From contig NZ_JAJSSH010000002.1 in NCBI RefSeq assembly GCF_021403115.1, positions 124,001-188,000 of the forward strand: DNA of 64,000 nucleotides, written 5' to 3'. This document shows positions 38,302 through 47,332 of the stretch, piece after piece (the first letter of the stretch is position 1; the number at the start of each line of letters is the position of its first letter). The notes beneath the pieces are model-generated. The model was not told where the DNA came from. It was given only the letters and a program-made list of their open reading frames with translations, and made no database searches. The stretch is from Sphingobium sufflavum. Its GTDB lineage: Bacteria > Pseudomonadota > Alphaproteobacteria > Sphingomonadales > Sphingomonadaceae. A program made the translations under genes and the position numbers.

Positions 38302-39372
38302 ATGAGCGATGAAGTGCTGTTCCGCGTCGAGGGCAAGGCCGGTATCGTCAGCCTGAACAGGCCGCACACCATCCATGCGCTGACCCACGGCATGGTGCTG
38401 GCCATGACGGACAGGCTGGCGGCGTGGGCGAATGACCCGGCGGTGGCGATCGTCCTGATCGACCATGCCGTCGATCCGGCGGGCGACCCGAAATTGTCGC
38501 GCGGTTTCTGTTCGGGCGGCGACATCAATCTGGTCCGCACCTCCGTGCTGGAGGATGGCGGCGCGGCGGGGCGGCAATTCTTCTTCGACGAATATCGGCT
38601 GAACCATCTGATGTTCAGCTATGCCAAGCCGATCGTGGCGTTCATGGACGGCATCACCATGGGCGGCGGCGTGGGCATCTCCCAGCCCGCGCGGTTCCGC
38701 GTCGCGACGGAAAAGACGCGCTTCGCCATGCCGGAGACGGGCATCGGCCTGTTCCCGGACGTGGGCGGCGGCTGGTATCTGTCGCGCCTTGCCGGGCGGC
38801 TGGGCCGTTATCTGGGCCTGACCGGGGCGCGGATCGACGGGGCGGATTGCGTCGCGGTGGGGCTGGCCACGCACTATCTGCCGTCCGAAGCGCTGGACGA
38901 GGCGAAGCGCCGCATCGCGCAGCAGCCGGACGATGCGGCGGCGATCCTCGACGATCTGTCCATCGCGCCGCCGGACGCCGGGATCGGCACGCACCTTGCC
39001 GCCATCGACCGGCTGTTCGCGTCGGACCGGCTGGAGGAGATCGTCGCGGCGCTGGCCGCCGACGAGAGCGATTTCGCGCGGGAGACGCTGGCGACGCTGC
39101 GCTCCAAAAGCCCGCAGACATGCAAGGTGGCGCTGCGCCAGTTGCGGCTGGGCGGGGAGGCGACGAGCTTTGCGGACAATATGGCGATGGAGTATCGCAT
39201 CGCCAGCCGCGCCCTCGACCGCCCCGATTTCGTGGAGGGGGTGCGCGCGGTGCTGGTCGACAAGGACCATGCCCCGCAATGGAACCCCGCCACGCCGGAA
39301 GGGGTGAGCGAGGAATTGCTCGACAGCATATTCGCGCCCCTGCCCGCCGACCGGGAGTGGCGGCCGCTCTGA
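38302..39372 (+). CDS. enoyl-CoA hydratase/isomerase family, probable 3-hydroxyisobutyryl-CoA hydrolase
   Basis: A 356-residue crotonase-fold protein, longer than hydratases (about 260) and equal to 3-hydroxyisobutyryl-CoA hydrolases. It has the oxyanion-hole segment RGFCSGGDI, GITMGGGVGISQPARFRVATEKTRFAMPETGIGLFPDVGG with the catalytic Glu, and the C-terminal RALDRPDFVEGVRAVLVDKD typical of HIBYL-CoA hydrolases. It frees 3-hydroxyisobutyrate from CoA. The start has an agagagga ribosome-binding site. It follows the acyl-CoA dehydrogenase after 99 bases. Confidence 0.9.
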   Translation: MSDEVLFRVEGKAGIVSLNRPHTIHALTHGMVLAMTDRLAAWANDPAVAIVLIDHAVDPAGDPKLSRGFCSGGDINLVRTSVLEDGGAAGRQFFFDEYRLNHLMFSYAKPIVAFMDGITMGGGVGISQPARFRVATEKTRFAMPETGIGLFPDVGGGWYLSRLAGRLGRYLGLTGARIDGADCVAVGLATHYLPSEALDEAKRRIAQQPDDAAAILDDLSIAPPDAGIGTHLAAIDRLFASDRLEEIVAALAADESDFARETLATLRSKSPQTCKVALRQLRLGGEATSFADNMAMEYRIASRALDRPDFVEGVRAVLVDKDHAPQWNPATPEGVSEELLDSIFAPLPADREWRPL

Positions 39373-39434
39373 TGCAGACCCGTCCCTGAAGGGCGGACCA
39401 GCCCGGACAGGGCGGACCCCATGGAGAGTTGACT

Positions 39435-40334
39435 ATGAAGATCGCGATCATCGGCCTGGGCAACATGGGCGGCGGGATGGCCGCGAACCTCGTGAAGGGA
39501 GGGCATGAGGTCCATGCCTTCGACCTCTCCGATGCGGCGCTGCTGAAAGCGCGGGCGAATGGCGCGACGCCGCATCGCGACGTGCGCACCGCGGTGGAGG
39601 GCGTGGCGGTGGTCGTCACCATGCTGCCCAATGGCAAGATCGTGGAGAGCGTCTACACCGCCGACGTGATCGGCCAGGCGCCCACGGGCGCGCTGTTCAT
39701 CGACTGTTCGACCATCGATGTCGCCACCGCCAAGGCCGTGGCGTCGGCGGCCGTCACGGCGGGCTATGCGATGGTGGACGCGCCCGTCTCCGGCGGGATC
39801 GCGGCGGCGAACGGCGGCACGCTGACCTTCATGGTGGGCGGCGACGATGCGGCCTTTGCGGCGGCGGAGCCGGTGTTGCAGGCGATGGGCAAGGCGGTGA
39901 TCCATGCGGGCGCGAGCGGCGCGGGGCAGGTCGCCAAGATGTGCAACAACATGCTGCTGGCCTCCACCATGATCGCGACGTGCGAGACGTTCGCGCTGGC
40001 GGAGAAGCTGGGGCTGGACCTCCAGACCTTCTACGATATTTCGTCCAAGGCGACGGGGCAGAGCTGGTCCATGACCAGCTATTGCCCCGTGCCCGGCGTG
40101 GGGCCGCAAAGCCCGGCGGACAATGGCTATCAGGGTGGGTTCGCGACGGCGTTGATGCTGAAGGATCTGGGGATCGCCATGGACGCGGCGCAGGGCGTCG
40201 GCGCGTCCACGCCGATGGGGACGCGGGCGGCGGCGCTGTACCGCCTGTTCAACGATGCGGGCCATGGCGAGATGGATTTTTCCGCGATCATCGCCGCGAT
40301 CAAGGATGGGGCGTTCGGGGACGTGGGGGCGTAG
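39435..40334 (+). CDS. mmsB: 3-hydroxyisobutyrate dehydrogenase
   Basis: A 299-residue beta-hydroxyacid dehydrogenase. The NAD motif is GLGNMGGGMAANL at the N-terminus, the substrate-binding segment DAPVSGGIAAANGGTLTFMVGG near residue 115-136, and the catalytic Lys168 in GQVAKMCNNML. It oxidises 3-hydroxyisobutyrate to methylmalonate semialdehyde, the substrate of MmsA at the other end of the cluster. The ATG at 39435 is preceded by tggagag; a TTG six bases earlier is less likely. Confidence 0.95.
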   Translation: MKIAIIGLGNMGGGMAANLVKGGHEVHAFDLSDAALLKARANGATPHRDVRTAVEGVAVVVTMLPNGKIVESVYTADVIGQAPTGALFIDCSTIDVATAKAVASAAVTAGYAMVDAPVSGGIAAANGGTLTFMVGGDDAAFAAAEPVLQAMGKAVIHAGASGAGQVAKMCNNMLLASTMIATCETFALAEKLGLDLQTFYDISSKATGQSWSMTSYCPVPGVGPQSPADNGYQGGFATALMLKDLGIAMDAAQGVGASTPMGTRAAALYRLFNDAGHGEMDFSAIIAAIKDGAFGDVGA

Positions 40335-40389
40335 GGTTTTCGGGCAGGGTGGGGGTGGTTGTCCGATCCCGCTTCCTCCACCCATATTC

Positions 40390-40480
40390 CGTCACCCCGG
40401 CCCCGATCCAGGGTTTGGCTTTTCCTTCACGCGGCGGAATTGAGGTAGCAAGCGGGATCCCGGATCACGTCCGGGATGAC
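40390..40480. repeat. REP-like repeat element in the mmsB-gltX gap
   Basis: It begins CGTCACCCCGG and ends CCCGGATCACGTCCGGGATGAC, the last part forming a compact hairpin. Elements with these ends are dispersed in this window. It lies between the convergent mmsB and gltX genes and could double as a bidirectional terminator. Confidence 0.55.
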
Positions 40481-40505
40481 AGGCAGAAAGGTTGGTCCGT
40501 CGGGT

Positions 40506-41864
40506 TCAGGAGACGCCCGCCAGCCGCGCCAATGCCCGCTCCCGCCCGATCAGCGGCAGCAGGGCCGCCATGTCGGGACCATGGTCGCGGCCGGTCAGGG
40601 CGCGGCGCAGCGGCAGGAACAGGGTCTTGCCCTTGCGGCCCGTCTGCTCCTTCAGCGCGGCGGTGAGGCTGGACCACAGCGTATCGGCGGTCGCCCAGTC
40701 GAGGGTCGCGGCGACCTGTGCGGCGAGGGTGCAATAGGCGCGGTCGTCCGCGTCCAGATCGGGGGCAAGGCCGGAGCCGTCGCCCGTCACCACGGCCCAC
40801 CAGTCGGCGGCCTGTCCGACCACCTCCAGATTGGGACGGATCGCGGCCCATGCCGCCTCATCCATGCCGATGGGCAGGCGGTCGGCCACGGTGGCATAGG
40901 GGAGCTGGTGGACGATCTTCTGGTTCAGGGTGGCGAGTTCCGTATCGTCGAACCGGGCGGGTGCACGGCCAAAGCGGGCGAAGTCGAAGGTGGCGATCAG
41001 GGGGGCGATGTCCGTCACCGGCTCCACCGGGTCGCTGGTGCCGATGCGCGCCAGCAGGGCGGTGATGGCGACCGGCTCGATACCCTGTTCGCGGAAGGCG
41101 TTGCAGCCGAGCGAGCCGATCCGCTTGGACAGCTTGCCCTCGCTGCCGACCAGCAGCGCCTCATGCGCCAGATGTGGCGGCTGTGCGCCCAGCGCGGCGA
41201 ACATCTGCACCTGTGTCGCGGTGTTGGACACATGGTCCTCCCCCCGCACGATATGGGTCACGCCCATCTCCACATCGTCGATGGCGGAGGGCAGCATGTA
41301 GAGCCAGCTACCGTCCGCGCGGCGGATGACGGGGTCGGAGAGGTTGGCGGGGTTGAATGTCTGCTCGCCCCGGATCAGGTCGTGCCAGACGATCGGCTGG
41401 TCATGGTCGAGGCGGAAACGCCAGTGGGGCTGGCGCCCTTCCGCCTCATGCGCGGCGATCTGGTCTGCGGTCAGGGTCAGGGCGCTGCGATCATAGACGG
41501 GCGGCAGGCCGCGCCCCAGCAGCACCTTGCGCTTGAGGTCCAGCTCCTGCGCGGTTTCATAGGCGGGATAGATGCGGCCCGCCGCGACCAGCGCGGTAAA
41601 ATGCGTCTCGTAGAGCGCGAACCGCTCCGACTGGCGTGCGCCGCCGTCGATGTCGAGGCCGAGCCAGTCGAGGTCGGCGCGGATCGCATCCCCATACTCC
41701 TCCCGGCTGCGTTCGGCGTCGGTGTCGTCGATGCGCAGCAGGAAGCGCCCGCCATGCCGCCGCGCCCACATCCAGTTGTGGAGGGCGGTGCGGATGTTGC
41801 CGACGTGCAGGCGGCCGGTGGGCGACGGGGCGAAGCGGGTGACGACGGGCTGGTCGAGGGTCAT
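40506..41864 (-). CDS. gltX: glutamate-tRNA ligase
   Basis: A 452-residue class I aminoacyl-tRNA synthetase. The HIGH-type motif is in RFAPSPTGRLHVGNIRTAL, the catalytic core has LLRIDDTDAERS and SDPVIRRADGSWLYMLPSAIDDVEMGVTHIVRGEDH, and the KMSKS-type loop is GKLSKRIGS. It charges tRNA-Glu, and in organisms with GatCAB also tRNA-Gln. The variant signature (SLGCNAFREQGIEPVAI) fits the second GluRS type found in many alphaproteobacteria, so a further gltX may exist elsewhere. It follows nadE on the same strand with a 4-base gap. Confidence 0.93.
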   Translation of the reverse strand: MTLDQPVVTRFAPSPTGRLHVGNIRTALHNWMWARRHGGRFLLRIDDTDAERSREEYGDAIRADLDWLGLDIDGGARQSERFALYETHFTALVAAGRIYPAYETAQELDLKRKVLLGRGLPPVYDRSALTLTADQIAAHEAEGRQPHWRFRLDHDQPIVWHDLIRGEQTFNPANLSDPVIRRADGSWLYMLPSAIDDVEMGVTHIVRGEDHVSNTATQVQMFAALGAQPPHLAHEALLVGSEGKLSKRIGSLGCNAFREQGIEPVAITALLARIGTSDPVEPVTDIAPLIATFDFARFGRAPARFDDTELATLNQKIVHQLPYATVADRLPIGMDEAAWAAIRPNLEVVGQAADWWAVVTGDGSGLAPDLDADDRAYCTLAAQVAATLDWATADTLWSSLTAALKEQTGRKGKTLFLPLRRALTGRDHGPDMAALLPLIGRERALARLAGVS

Positions 41865-41868
41865 GGAA

Positions 41869-43587
41869 TCACGCGGTCCTGAAGGCGTTGCTGATCGGAT
41901 AGCGGCGGTCGCGGCCGAAATTGCGCCCGCCCAGCTTCACGCCCGGCGGCGACTGGCGGCGCTTATATTCCGCCACATACAGCAACCGTTCGATGCGGAC
42001 CACCGTGTCGCGGTCGAAGCCCATGGCGGCAAGGTCGTCCACGGACTTTTCCTGCTCCACCAGCCCATAGAGGATGGGGTCGAGGACGGAATAGGGCGGC
42101 AGGCTGTCCTCGTCCTTCTGGTCCTCGCGCAGTTCGGCGGAGGGTGGTTTGGTGATGACCCGCTGCGGCATGACCGCGCCGTCGGGGCCGAGGGCGAAGG
42201 ACGGGCGGGCGGTGTTGCGCCATTCGGACAGGTCGAACACCGTGGTTTTGTACGCATCCTTCAGCACCGAATAGCCGCCGGCCATGTCGCCATAGAGGGT
42301 GGCGTAGCCGACGCTCATCTCGCTCTTGTTGCCGGTGGTCAGGACCATATGCCCATATTTGTTGGACAGCGCCATCAGGGTGACGCCCCGGATGCGCGAC
42401 TGGATATTCTCCTCCGTCAGGTCCGCCGTGCGGCCCGCGAAGGCGGGGGCGAGCATGGCGTCGAACGTCTCCACCGCCGCGCCGATGGGGATGGTGTCGA
42501 GCCGCACGCCCAGCAGGCGCGCACATTCCGCCGCATCCTCAAGGCTCTCGGCGCTGGTGAAGCGGGACGGCATCATCACGCACCACACCCGGTCCGCGCC
42601 CAGCGCATCGACCGCGACGGCGGCGGACAGCGCGCTGTCGATGCCGCCCGACAGGCCCAGCACCACGCCGGGGAAATGGTTGCGCTCCACATAATCGCGC
42701 AGGCCGACCAGCATGGCGCAGTAAATGTCGGCGGGATGATCCTGCACCTCCACCACGGGCGCGGGCAGGCACAGCCACTGGCCGCCGTCGCCCTGCTGCC
42801 ATTCGGTGACGAGCAACACCTCCTCCCACTCCGGCAGGCGGCAGGCGATCTGCCCCTCCGCATCCATGACGAAGCTGGCGCCGTCGAACACCAGTTCGTC
42901 CTGCCCGCCGACGCGGTTGAGGTAGATGATGGGCAGGCCCGTCTCATGCACGCGCGCGGCGCACACGCCGTTGCGGCGGCGGGTGTCCTTGGCGACCTCA
43001 TAGGGGCTGCCGTTGATGTTGATGAGAATCTCCGCGCCGCGATCGCGCAGATGCGCGGTGACGAAGGGGAGCCAGATATCCTCGCAGATCGGCAGGCCCA
43101 GTTTCACCCCGCGAAATTCCACCGGATCGGGCAGGGGACCGGGGGTGAACAGGCGCTTTTCATCGAATGTGCCATAATTGGGCAGTTCGCGCTTCTGGCT
43201 GACCGCCGCGATGGCGCCGCCGTCGAGCAGGGCGACGCAATTATACAGATGGCCGCCCGCCTCGATCACCGTGCCGATCAGCATGGCGGGGCCGCCGTCG
43301 CCGGTCGCCTCCGCCAGCCGCACCAGCTCCGCCTCGGCCCGTTCGACCAGCGCGGGTTTCAGCACCAGATCCTCCGGCGGGTAGCCGATCAGTTGCAGTT
43401 CGGGAAAGACGATCAGGTCCGCCCCCTCCGCCGCCGCCTGCGCCCGCCAGGCCAGCATCCCCTCCGCATTGGCGGACAGGTCGCCCATCGCCTGGTTGGC
43501 CTGCGCCAGCGCGATGCGGAGGCGGGACGGGGCGTGCGTATGGGCGTGGGTATGGGTGTGGGGGGCGGGGGAGGAGGATTGGGTCAT
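41869..43587 (-). CDS. nadE: glutamine-dependent NAD+ synthetase, short form, with His-rich N-terminus
   Basis: A 572-residue enzyme. The nitrilase-type glutaminase has Glu in FPELQLIGYPPEDL, Lys in KRELPNYGTFDEKRLF and Cys in LPICEDIWLP; the synthetase domain has LGLSGGIDSALSAAVAVDAL and LTTGNKSEMSVGYATLYGDM. It makes NAD+ from deamido-NAD, ATP and glutamine. Residues 10-19 read HTHTHAHTHA, an alternating His run before the domain starts near residue 22. It is the second NAD+ synthetase in the window and is only distantly similar to the 688-residue one at 25.7 kb. It is followed closely by gltX and is divergent from prs. Confidence 0.93.
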   Translation of the reverse strand: MTQSSSPAPHTHTHAHTHAPSRLRIALAQANQAMGDLSANAEGMLAWRAQAAAEGADLIVFPELQLIGYPPEDLVLKPALVERAEAELVRLAEATGDGGPAMLIGTVIEAGGHLYNCVALLDGGAIAAVSQKRELPNYGTFDEKRLFTPGPLPDPVEFRGVKLGLPICEDIWLPFVTAHLRDRGAEILININGSPYEVAKDTRRRNGVCAARVHETGLPIIYLNRVGGQDELVFDGASFVMDAEGQIACRLPEWEEVLLVTEWQQGDGGQWLCLPAPVVEVQDHPADIYCAMLVGLRDYVERNHFPGVVLGLSGGIDSALSAAVAVDALGADRVWCVMMPSRFTSAESLEDAAECARLLGVRLDTIPIGAAVETFDAMLAPAFAGRTADLTEENIQSRIRGVTLMALSNKYGHMVLTTGNKSEMSVGYATLYGDMAGGYSVLKDAYKTTVFDLSEWRNTARPSFALGPDGAVMPQRVITKPPSAELREDQKDEDSLPPYSVLDPILYGLVEQEKSVDDLAAMGFDRDTVVRIERLLYVAEYKRRQSPPGVKLGGRNFGRDRRYPISNAFRTA

Positions 43588-43751
43588 GCCGTTCCCCTAT
43601 GCGACCGACCGATGCACGACAACCACATCCGGTCAGTTAAGCGCACGGTTGGACCCCGACCCGTGGTTGCGGGCCTTTTCGGATCGGGATTCACGCGCTA
43701 AAGGCGCTCGCGCAGGGTAGCGGCACCATCAGCATAGAGCGGGGAAGCGAC

Positions 43752-44687
43752 ATGAAGATTATTTCGGGCAACGGCAATCTGCCGCTGGCAAAGGCGATCG
43801 CACAATATGTCGAACTGCCGCTGACCGACGCGAGTGTCCGCCGTTTCGCCGACGAGGAAGTGTTCGTCGAAATCCACGAGAATGTGCGCGGCGAGGATGT
43901 GTTCGTCATCCAGTCGACCAGCTATCCGTGCAACGACAACCTCATGGAACTGCTCATCATGATCGACGCGCTGAAGCGCGCATCGGCCAAGCGGATCACG
44001 GCGGTCGTCCCCTATTTCGGCTATGCCCGGCAGGACCGCAAGCCCGGCCCGCGCACGCCGATCTCCGCCAAGCTGGTCGCCAACCTCATCACCACGGCGG
44101 GTGCGGACCGCGTGCTGTCGGTCGATCTCCACGCCGGGCAGATCCAGGGCTTTTTCGACATTCCGACCGACAATCTGTTCGGTGCGCCGGTCATGTCGGC
44201 GGACATCCAGGCGCGCTTCTCCGGCAAGAACATCATGGTCGTGTCGCCCGACGTGGGCGGCGTGGTGCGCGCCCGCGCGCTGGCCAAGCGGCTGGACAAC
44301 GCCCCCCTCGCCATCGTCGACAAGCGGCGTGAGCGGGCGGGCGAATCGGAAGTGATGAATATCATCGGCGACGTGAAGGGCCGCTTTTGCGTCCTGATCG
44401 ACGATATTGTCGATTCGGCGGGCACGCTGTGCAACGCGGCGGCCGCGCTGAAAGCGGCGGGCGCGGAGGATGTGGTCGCCTATGTCACGCACGGCGTCCT
44501 GTCGGGCGGCGCGGTGGCGCGGGTCGACGGATCGGAACTGAAGGAACTGGTCATCACCGATTCGATCCTGGCGACCGACGCGGTGGGCGTTTCCACCAAG
44601 ATCCGCCAACTGCCCATCGCCCCCCTGCTGGGCGAGGCGGTGAAGCGGATCGCGGACGAAAGCTCGGTCTCGTCGCTGTTCGATTGA
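43752..44687 (+). CDS. prs: ribose-phosphate pyrophosphokinase
   Basis: A 311-residue PRPP synthetase. It starts [20 protein letters not shown] and holds the ATP site ([25 protein letters not shown]), the catalytic [20 protein letters not shown] segment, the KRR flexible loop and the PRPP-binding [19 protein letters not shown]. It makes PRPP for purine, pyrimidine, histidine, tryptophan and NAD synthesis, which gives a loose link to the divergent NAD+ synthetase gene. Confidence 0.96.
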   Translation: MKIISGNGNLPLAKAIAQYVELPLTDASVRRFADEEVFVEIHENVRGEDVFVIQSTSYPCNDNLMELLIMIDALKRASAKRITAVVPYFGYARQDRKPGPRTPISAKLVANLITTAGADRVLSVDLHAGQIQGFFDIPTDNLFGAPVMSADIQARFSGKNIMVVSPDVGGVVRARALAKRLDNAPLAIVDKRRERAGESEVMNIIGDVKGRFCVLIDDIVDSAGTLCNAAAALKAAGAEDVVAYVTHGVLSGGAVARVDGSELKELVITDSILATDAVGVSTKIRQLPIAPLLGEAVKRIADESSVSSLFD

Positions 44688-44704
44688 TCCCCGGTCGCAA
44701 CGAT

Positions 44705-44729
44705 TGAACTCTCGGCCCGCTTCGGCGTT
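44705..44729 (+). promoter_or_regulatory. candidate EcfG-type stress promoter before the entericidin gene
   Basis: TGAAC at 44705-44709 and CGTT at 44726-44729 are 16 bases apart, one mismatch from the GGAAC-N16/17-CGTT consensus of the alphaproteobacterial general stress sigma factor. The gene starts 45 bases downstream. Confidence 0.4.
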
Positions 44730-44773
44730 GGGAGAGGTTGTTCCGTTCGGGAAAAGAGTTTGAGGAGGCCGGC

Positions 44774-44938
44774 ATGAAGAAAGACAGGCTTGTGCAGGAG
44801 GCGGTGCGGGGCGCCCTGATGACGGGTGCGCTGGCTGTGGGCGTGCTGGCGCTGAGCGGCTGCGCGACCGTGAAGGGCGTCGGCCGGGACATCACCTCCG
44901 TCGGTCAGGCCGGATCGGACGCGATCAACGGGCGCTGA
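44774..44938 (+). CDS. entericidin A/B family lipoprotein
   Basis: A 54-residue peptide. After a charged start it has a hydrophobic signal with lipobox LALSGCATV, and the mature part VKGVGRDITSVGQAGSDAIN follows the entericidin pattern (C-x-T-x-x-G-x-G-x-D-x-x-x-x-G). These small membrane lipoproteins are induced under stress or in stationary phase in many proteobacteria. The ATG at 44774 has a gaggagg site eight bases upstream. It follows prs by 86 bases but probably has its own promoter. Confidence 0.8.
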   Translation: MKKDRLVQEAVRGALMTGALAVGVLALSGCATVKGVGRDITSVGQAGSDAINGR

Positions 44939-45076
44939 GCCGGGATGCGGGCCGGGCGGATGCGCTAATTTTCTCCGCATTTTCCGGGCCAGCCGATGAT
45001 GCCATCCGCTTCGGAAATGCTGCAGGTCCGGGTGCGCGAACGCACTGGCAGGCTGCAGGAGAGTGACCGGAAACAG

Positions 45077-45112
45077 GAAGGGGAAGCGCCGTATGGCGGC
45101 TTCCCCTTTTTC
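45077..45112 (+). terminator. intrinsic terminator (plus strand)
   Basis: A near-perfect stem (ggggaagcgcc with ggcggcttcccc, one bulged base) around a GTAT loop is followed by five T residues. It is 140 bases after the entericidin stop, so either that mRNA has a long 3' end or a small RNA ends here. Confidence 0.8.
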
Positions 45113-45163
45113 ATTCGCCTGTCTCTGTGTCGTGGCCTGTCATGGGCCTGTGCGGTCTGCGGG

Positions 45164-45316
45164 TCAGGCGTGCGCGGTTTCGTCCGCCGCGATCAGCTTT
45201 TGCAGCACCGCCACACGCTCACGCTCCGTCGACCAGTCGCGGGAGGGCTGGGCCTCCATCTGGGTGAGCAGGACTTTCAGTTCCTTGCGGCGGTCTTCCG
45301 TGGTGGTTCCGTCCAT
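45164..45316 (-). CDS. small hypothetical protein (50 aa)
   Basis: Not recognised. The start MDGTTTEDRRKELKVLL is chosen for the agagagga site upstream; a longer open frame upstream is low complexity. The peptide is helical and charged (EDRRKELKVLLTQMEAQPSRDWSTERERVAVLQKLIAADE), with no signal or membrane segment, and looks like a short coiled or two-helix protein. It is convergent with the terminator of the preceding plus-strand unit. Confidence 0.5.
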   Translation of the reverse strand: MDGTTTEDRRKELKVLLTQMEAQPSRDWSTERERVAVLQKLIAADETAHA

Positions 45317-45505
45317 GATGCGATCCTCTCTCTGCACTAGCGGGGCAGGTGGAGGGGCAACGTTTCGGGCGGCATGAGGTTTCGTCGGCGGCGGAATTTC
45401 TCGGTCGCCTGTGCCCCTATGCGGCGCTCTTGCGTGCCGTGGCCCGGCCTTCACACAGGCGCACAGGAATTGGCTCCGCGACAGGGGCGCGGAGCCAGTC
45501 CGTCC

Positions 45506-46564
45506 TTATTCCGCCGCGATCCCCGCGCGCTTGAACATATCCTCGCCCAGATCGCCGTCCACGGTCAGGCCGACATCGTTCGCGCGGGCGTTCTTGCGGC
45601 TGTCGAAATTCTCCCACACGTCGTTCCACGAGCCGCGCGTCGCGCCCTTCGAATATTCGGTCGCGCGGGTTTCGAAGAAGTTGGCATGTTCCACGCCGTT
45701 GAGCAGCGGGGTCAGCCAGGGGAGCGGGTGATCCTCGATCATGTAGATGGCGGGCAGGCCGAGTTGACCCAGGCGCCAGTCCGCGATGAAGCGGATATAC
45801 CGCTTGATCTCCTTGGCGGTCATGCCGGGCACCGGACCCTGCTCGAACGCCAAGTCGATGAAGGCATCCTCCAGCCGCACCGTCTTCTGGCAGGTGTCGA
45901 TAATGTCTTCCTTGACCGCCTTGGTCAGGCACTGCCGCTCCTTCACGAATTCGTGGAAGAGGCGGATGACGCCTTCGCAATGCAGCGTTTCGTCGCGGAC
46001 GGACCAGGTGACGATCTGGCCCATGCCCTTCATCTTGTTGAAGCGCGGGAAGTTCATCAGCATGGCGAAGGAGGCGAACAGTTGCATCCCCTCCGTAAAG
46101 CCGCCGAACATGGCCAGCGTGCGCGCGATGTCCTCGTCATTGTCCACGCCGAACTTCTGCATATAGTCATGCTTGTCGCGCATCTCCTGATATTCCAGGA
46201 ACATGCTATACTCGCTCTCCGGCATGCCGATGGTGTCGAGCAGGTGGGAATAGGCGGCGATGTGGATCGTCTCCATGTTGCTGAACGCGGTCAGCATCAT
46301 CTTGACTTCGGTGGGCTTGAACACGCGGCCGTACTTGTCGTGGTAGCAGTCCTGCACCTCGACATCCGCCTGGGTGAAGAAGCGGAAGATCTGGGTCAGC
46401 AGGTTGCGCTCATGATCGGACAGCTTCTGCGCCCAGTCGCGGCAATCCTCGCCCAGGGGCACTTCCTCCGGCATCCAGTGGACCTGCTGCTGGCGCTTCC
46501 AATAGTCATAGGCCCAGGGATATTCGAAGGGCTTATAGACCTTGCTGGCTTTGAGAAGGGACAT
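45506..46564 (-). CDS. nrdB: ribonucleoside-diphosphate reductase beta subunit (class Ia)
   Basis: A 352-residue R2 protein. The diiron and radical residues are visible: Asp67, and Glu98-x-x-His101-x-x-x-Tyr105 in METIHIAAYSHLL, where Tyr105 matches the radical tyrosine of E. coli (Tyr122). The second iron half-site is in SVRDETLHCEGV. It supplies the tyrosyl radical to NrdA for dNTP synthesis. Unusually it is about 2.4 kb away from nrdA, behind a GST and a cupin gene on the same strand (12-base gap to the GST). It has no added ATP-cone. Confidence 0.95.
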   Translation of the reverse strand: MSLLKASKVYKPFEYPWAYDYWKRQQQVHWMPEEVPLGEDCRDWAQKLSDHERNLLTQIFRFFTQADVEVQDCYHDKYGRVFKPTEVKMMLTAFSNMETIHIAAYSHLLDTIGMPESEYSMFLEYQEMRDKHDYMQKFGVDNDEDIARTLAMFGGFTEGMQLFASFAMLMNFPRFNKMKGMGQIVTWSVRDETLHCEGVIRLFHEFVKERQCLTKAVKEDIIDTCQKTVRLEDAFIDLAFEQGPVPGMTAKEIKRYIRFIADWRLGQLGLPAIYMIEDHPLPWLTPLLNGVEHANFFETRATEYSKGATRGSWNDVWENFDSRKNARANDVGLTVDGDLGEDMFKRAGIAAE

Positions 46565-46576
46565 GGATCGAGCCTT

Positions 46577-47332
46577 TCAGCGAGAGATTGCGGAATAGTC
46601 GGCGGCCGGCATATCGGGTGTCCGGCCAAAAAAACGGTCGAGGTCGTCCGGCGTCGAGCTGTGCCGCGCGGCGGTCGACGGGGTGGTGAAGGCGGCCTGC
46701 GTCCGCTCCAGCATCCGTATGGCGGCGGGGCGGGCGGCGATGCGGTCACGCCAGCGGATCAGCGCGGGATGCGCCTGCGGCTCCAGCCCATGCTGTTCAA
46801 GATATGTCGCCCAGGGCCAGGTGGCAATGTCCGCGATGCTATAGGCGTCGCCCGCGATCCACTCCCGGCTGGCGAGGCGGTCGTCGAGCAGGCGGTAGAG
46901 GCGGCGGGCGGCCTCCGTAAAGCGGCCCAGCGCATAGGCGTGGCCGATGCTGCCCGGCCCGTCGGCGCCCTGATCCTGCATCTGGAAATGGTTGAGCTGG
47001 CCCAGTTGCGGGCCGACATTGGCCATCTGCACCATCACCCATTGCATCACTTCGGCGCGGGCGGGCTGGACGGTGGGCAGCAACTGGCCGTGCGCCTCCG
47101 CCAGATAGAGGAGGATCGCGCCCGATTCCGCCAGCGGCATGCCCAGCGCGGGATCGACCAGCACCGGCACCTTGCCCAGCGGGTTGAGCGCGAGGAATTC
47201 GGGCGAGAACTGTTCCCCCCTGAACACGGCGACATGCTCCAGCGCATAGGGGAGGGCAAGCTCCTCCAGCATCAGCGCGACCTTGCGCACATTGGGGCTG
47301 TTCATGCCGTACAGGGTGAGGGCGGCGGTCAT
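46577..47332 (-). CDS. glutathione S-transferase family protein
   Basis: A 251-residue protein with an N-terminal thioredoxin-like GST domain (LYGMNSPNVRKVALMLEELALPYALEHV ... GKVPVLVDPALGMPLAESGAILLYLAE) and a helical C-terminal domain (YSIADIATWPWATYLEQHGL). It resembles the Ure2p/YghU-like or nu-class group. The substrate is unknown. Its start codon overlaps the stop of the upstream cupin gene (TGATG), so translation is coupled. It is followed by nrdB. Confidence 0.88.
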   Translation of the reverse strand: MTAALTLYGMNSPNVRKVALMLEELALPYALEHVAVFRGEQFSPEFLALNPLGKVPVLVDPALGMPLAESGAILLYLAEAHGQLLPTVQPARAEVMQWVMVQMANVGPQLGQLNHFQMQDQGADGPGSIGHAYALGRFTEAARRLYRLLDDRLASREWIAGDAYSIADIATWPWATYLEQHGLEPQAHPALIRWRDRIAARPAAIRMLERTQAAFTTPSTAARHSSTPDDLDRFFGRTPDMPAADYSAISR

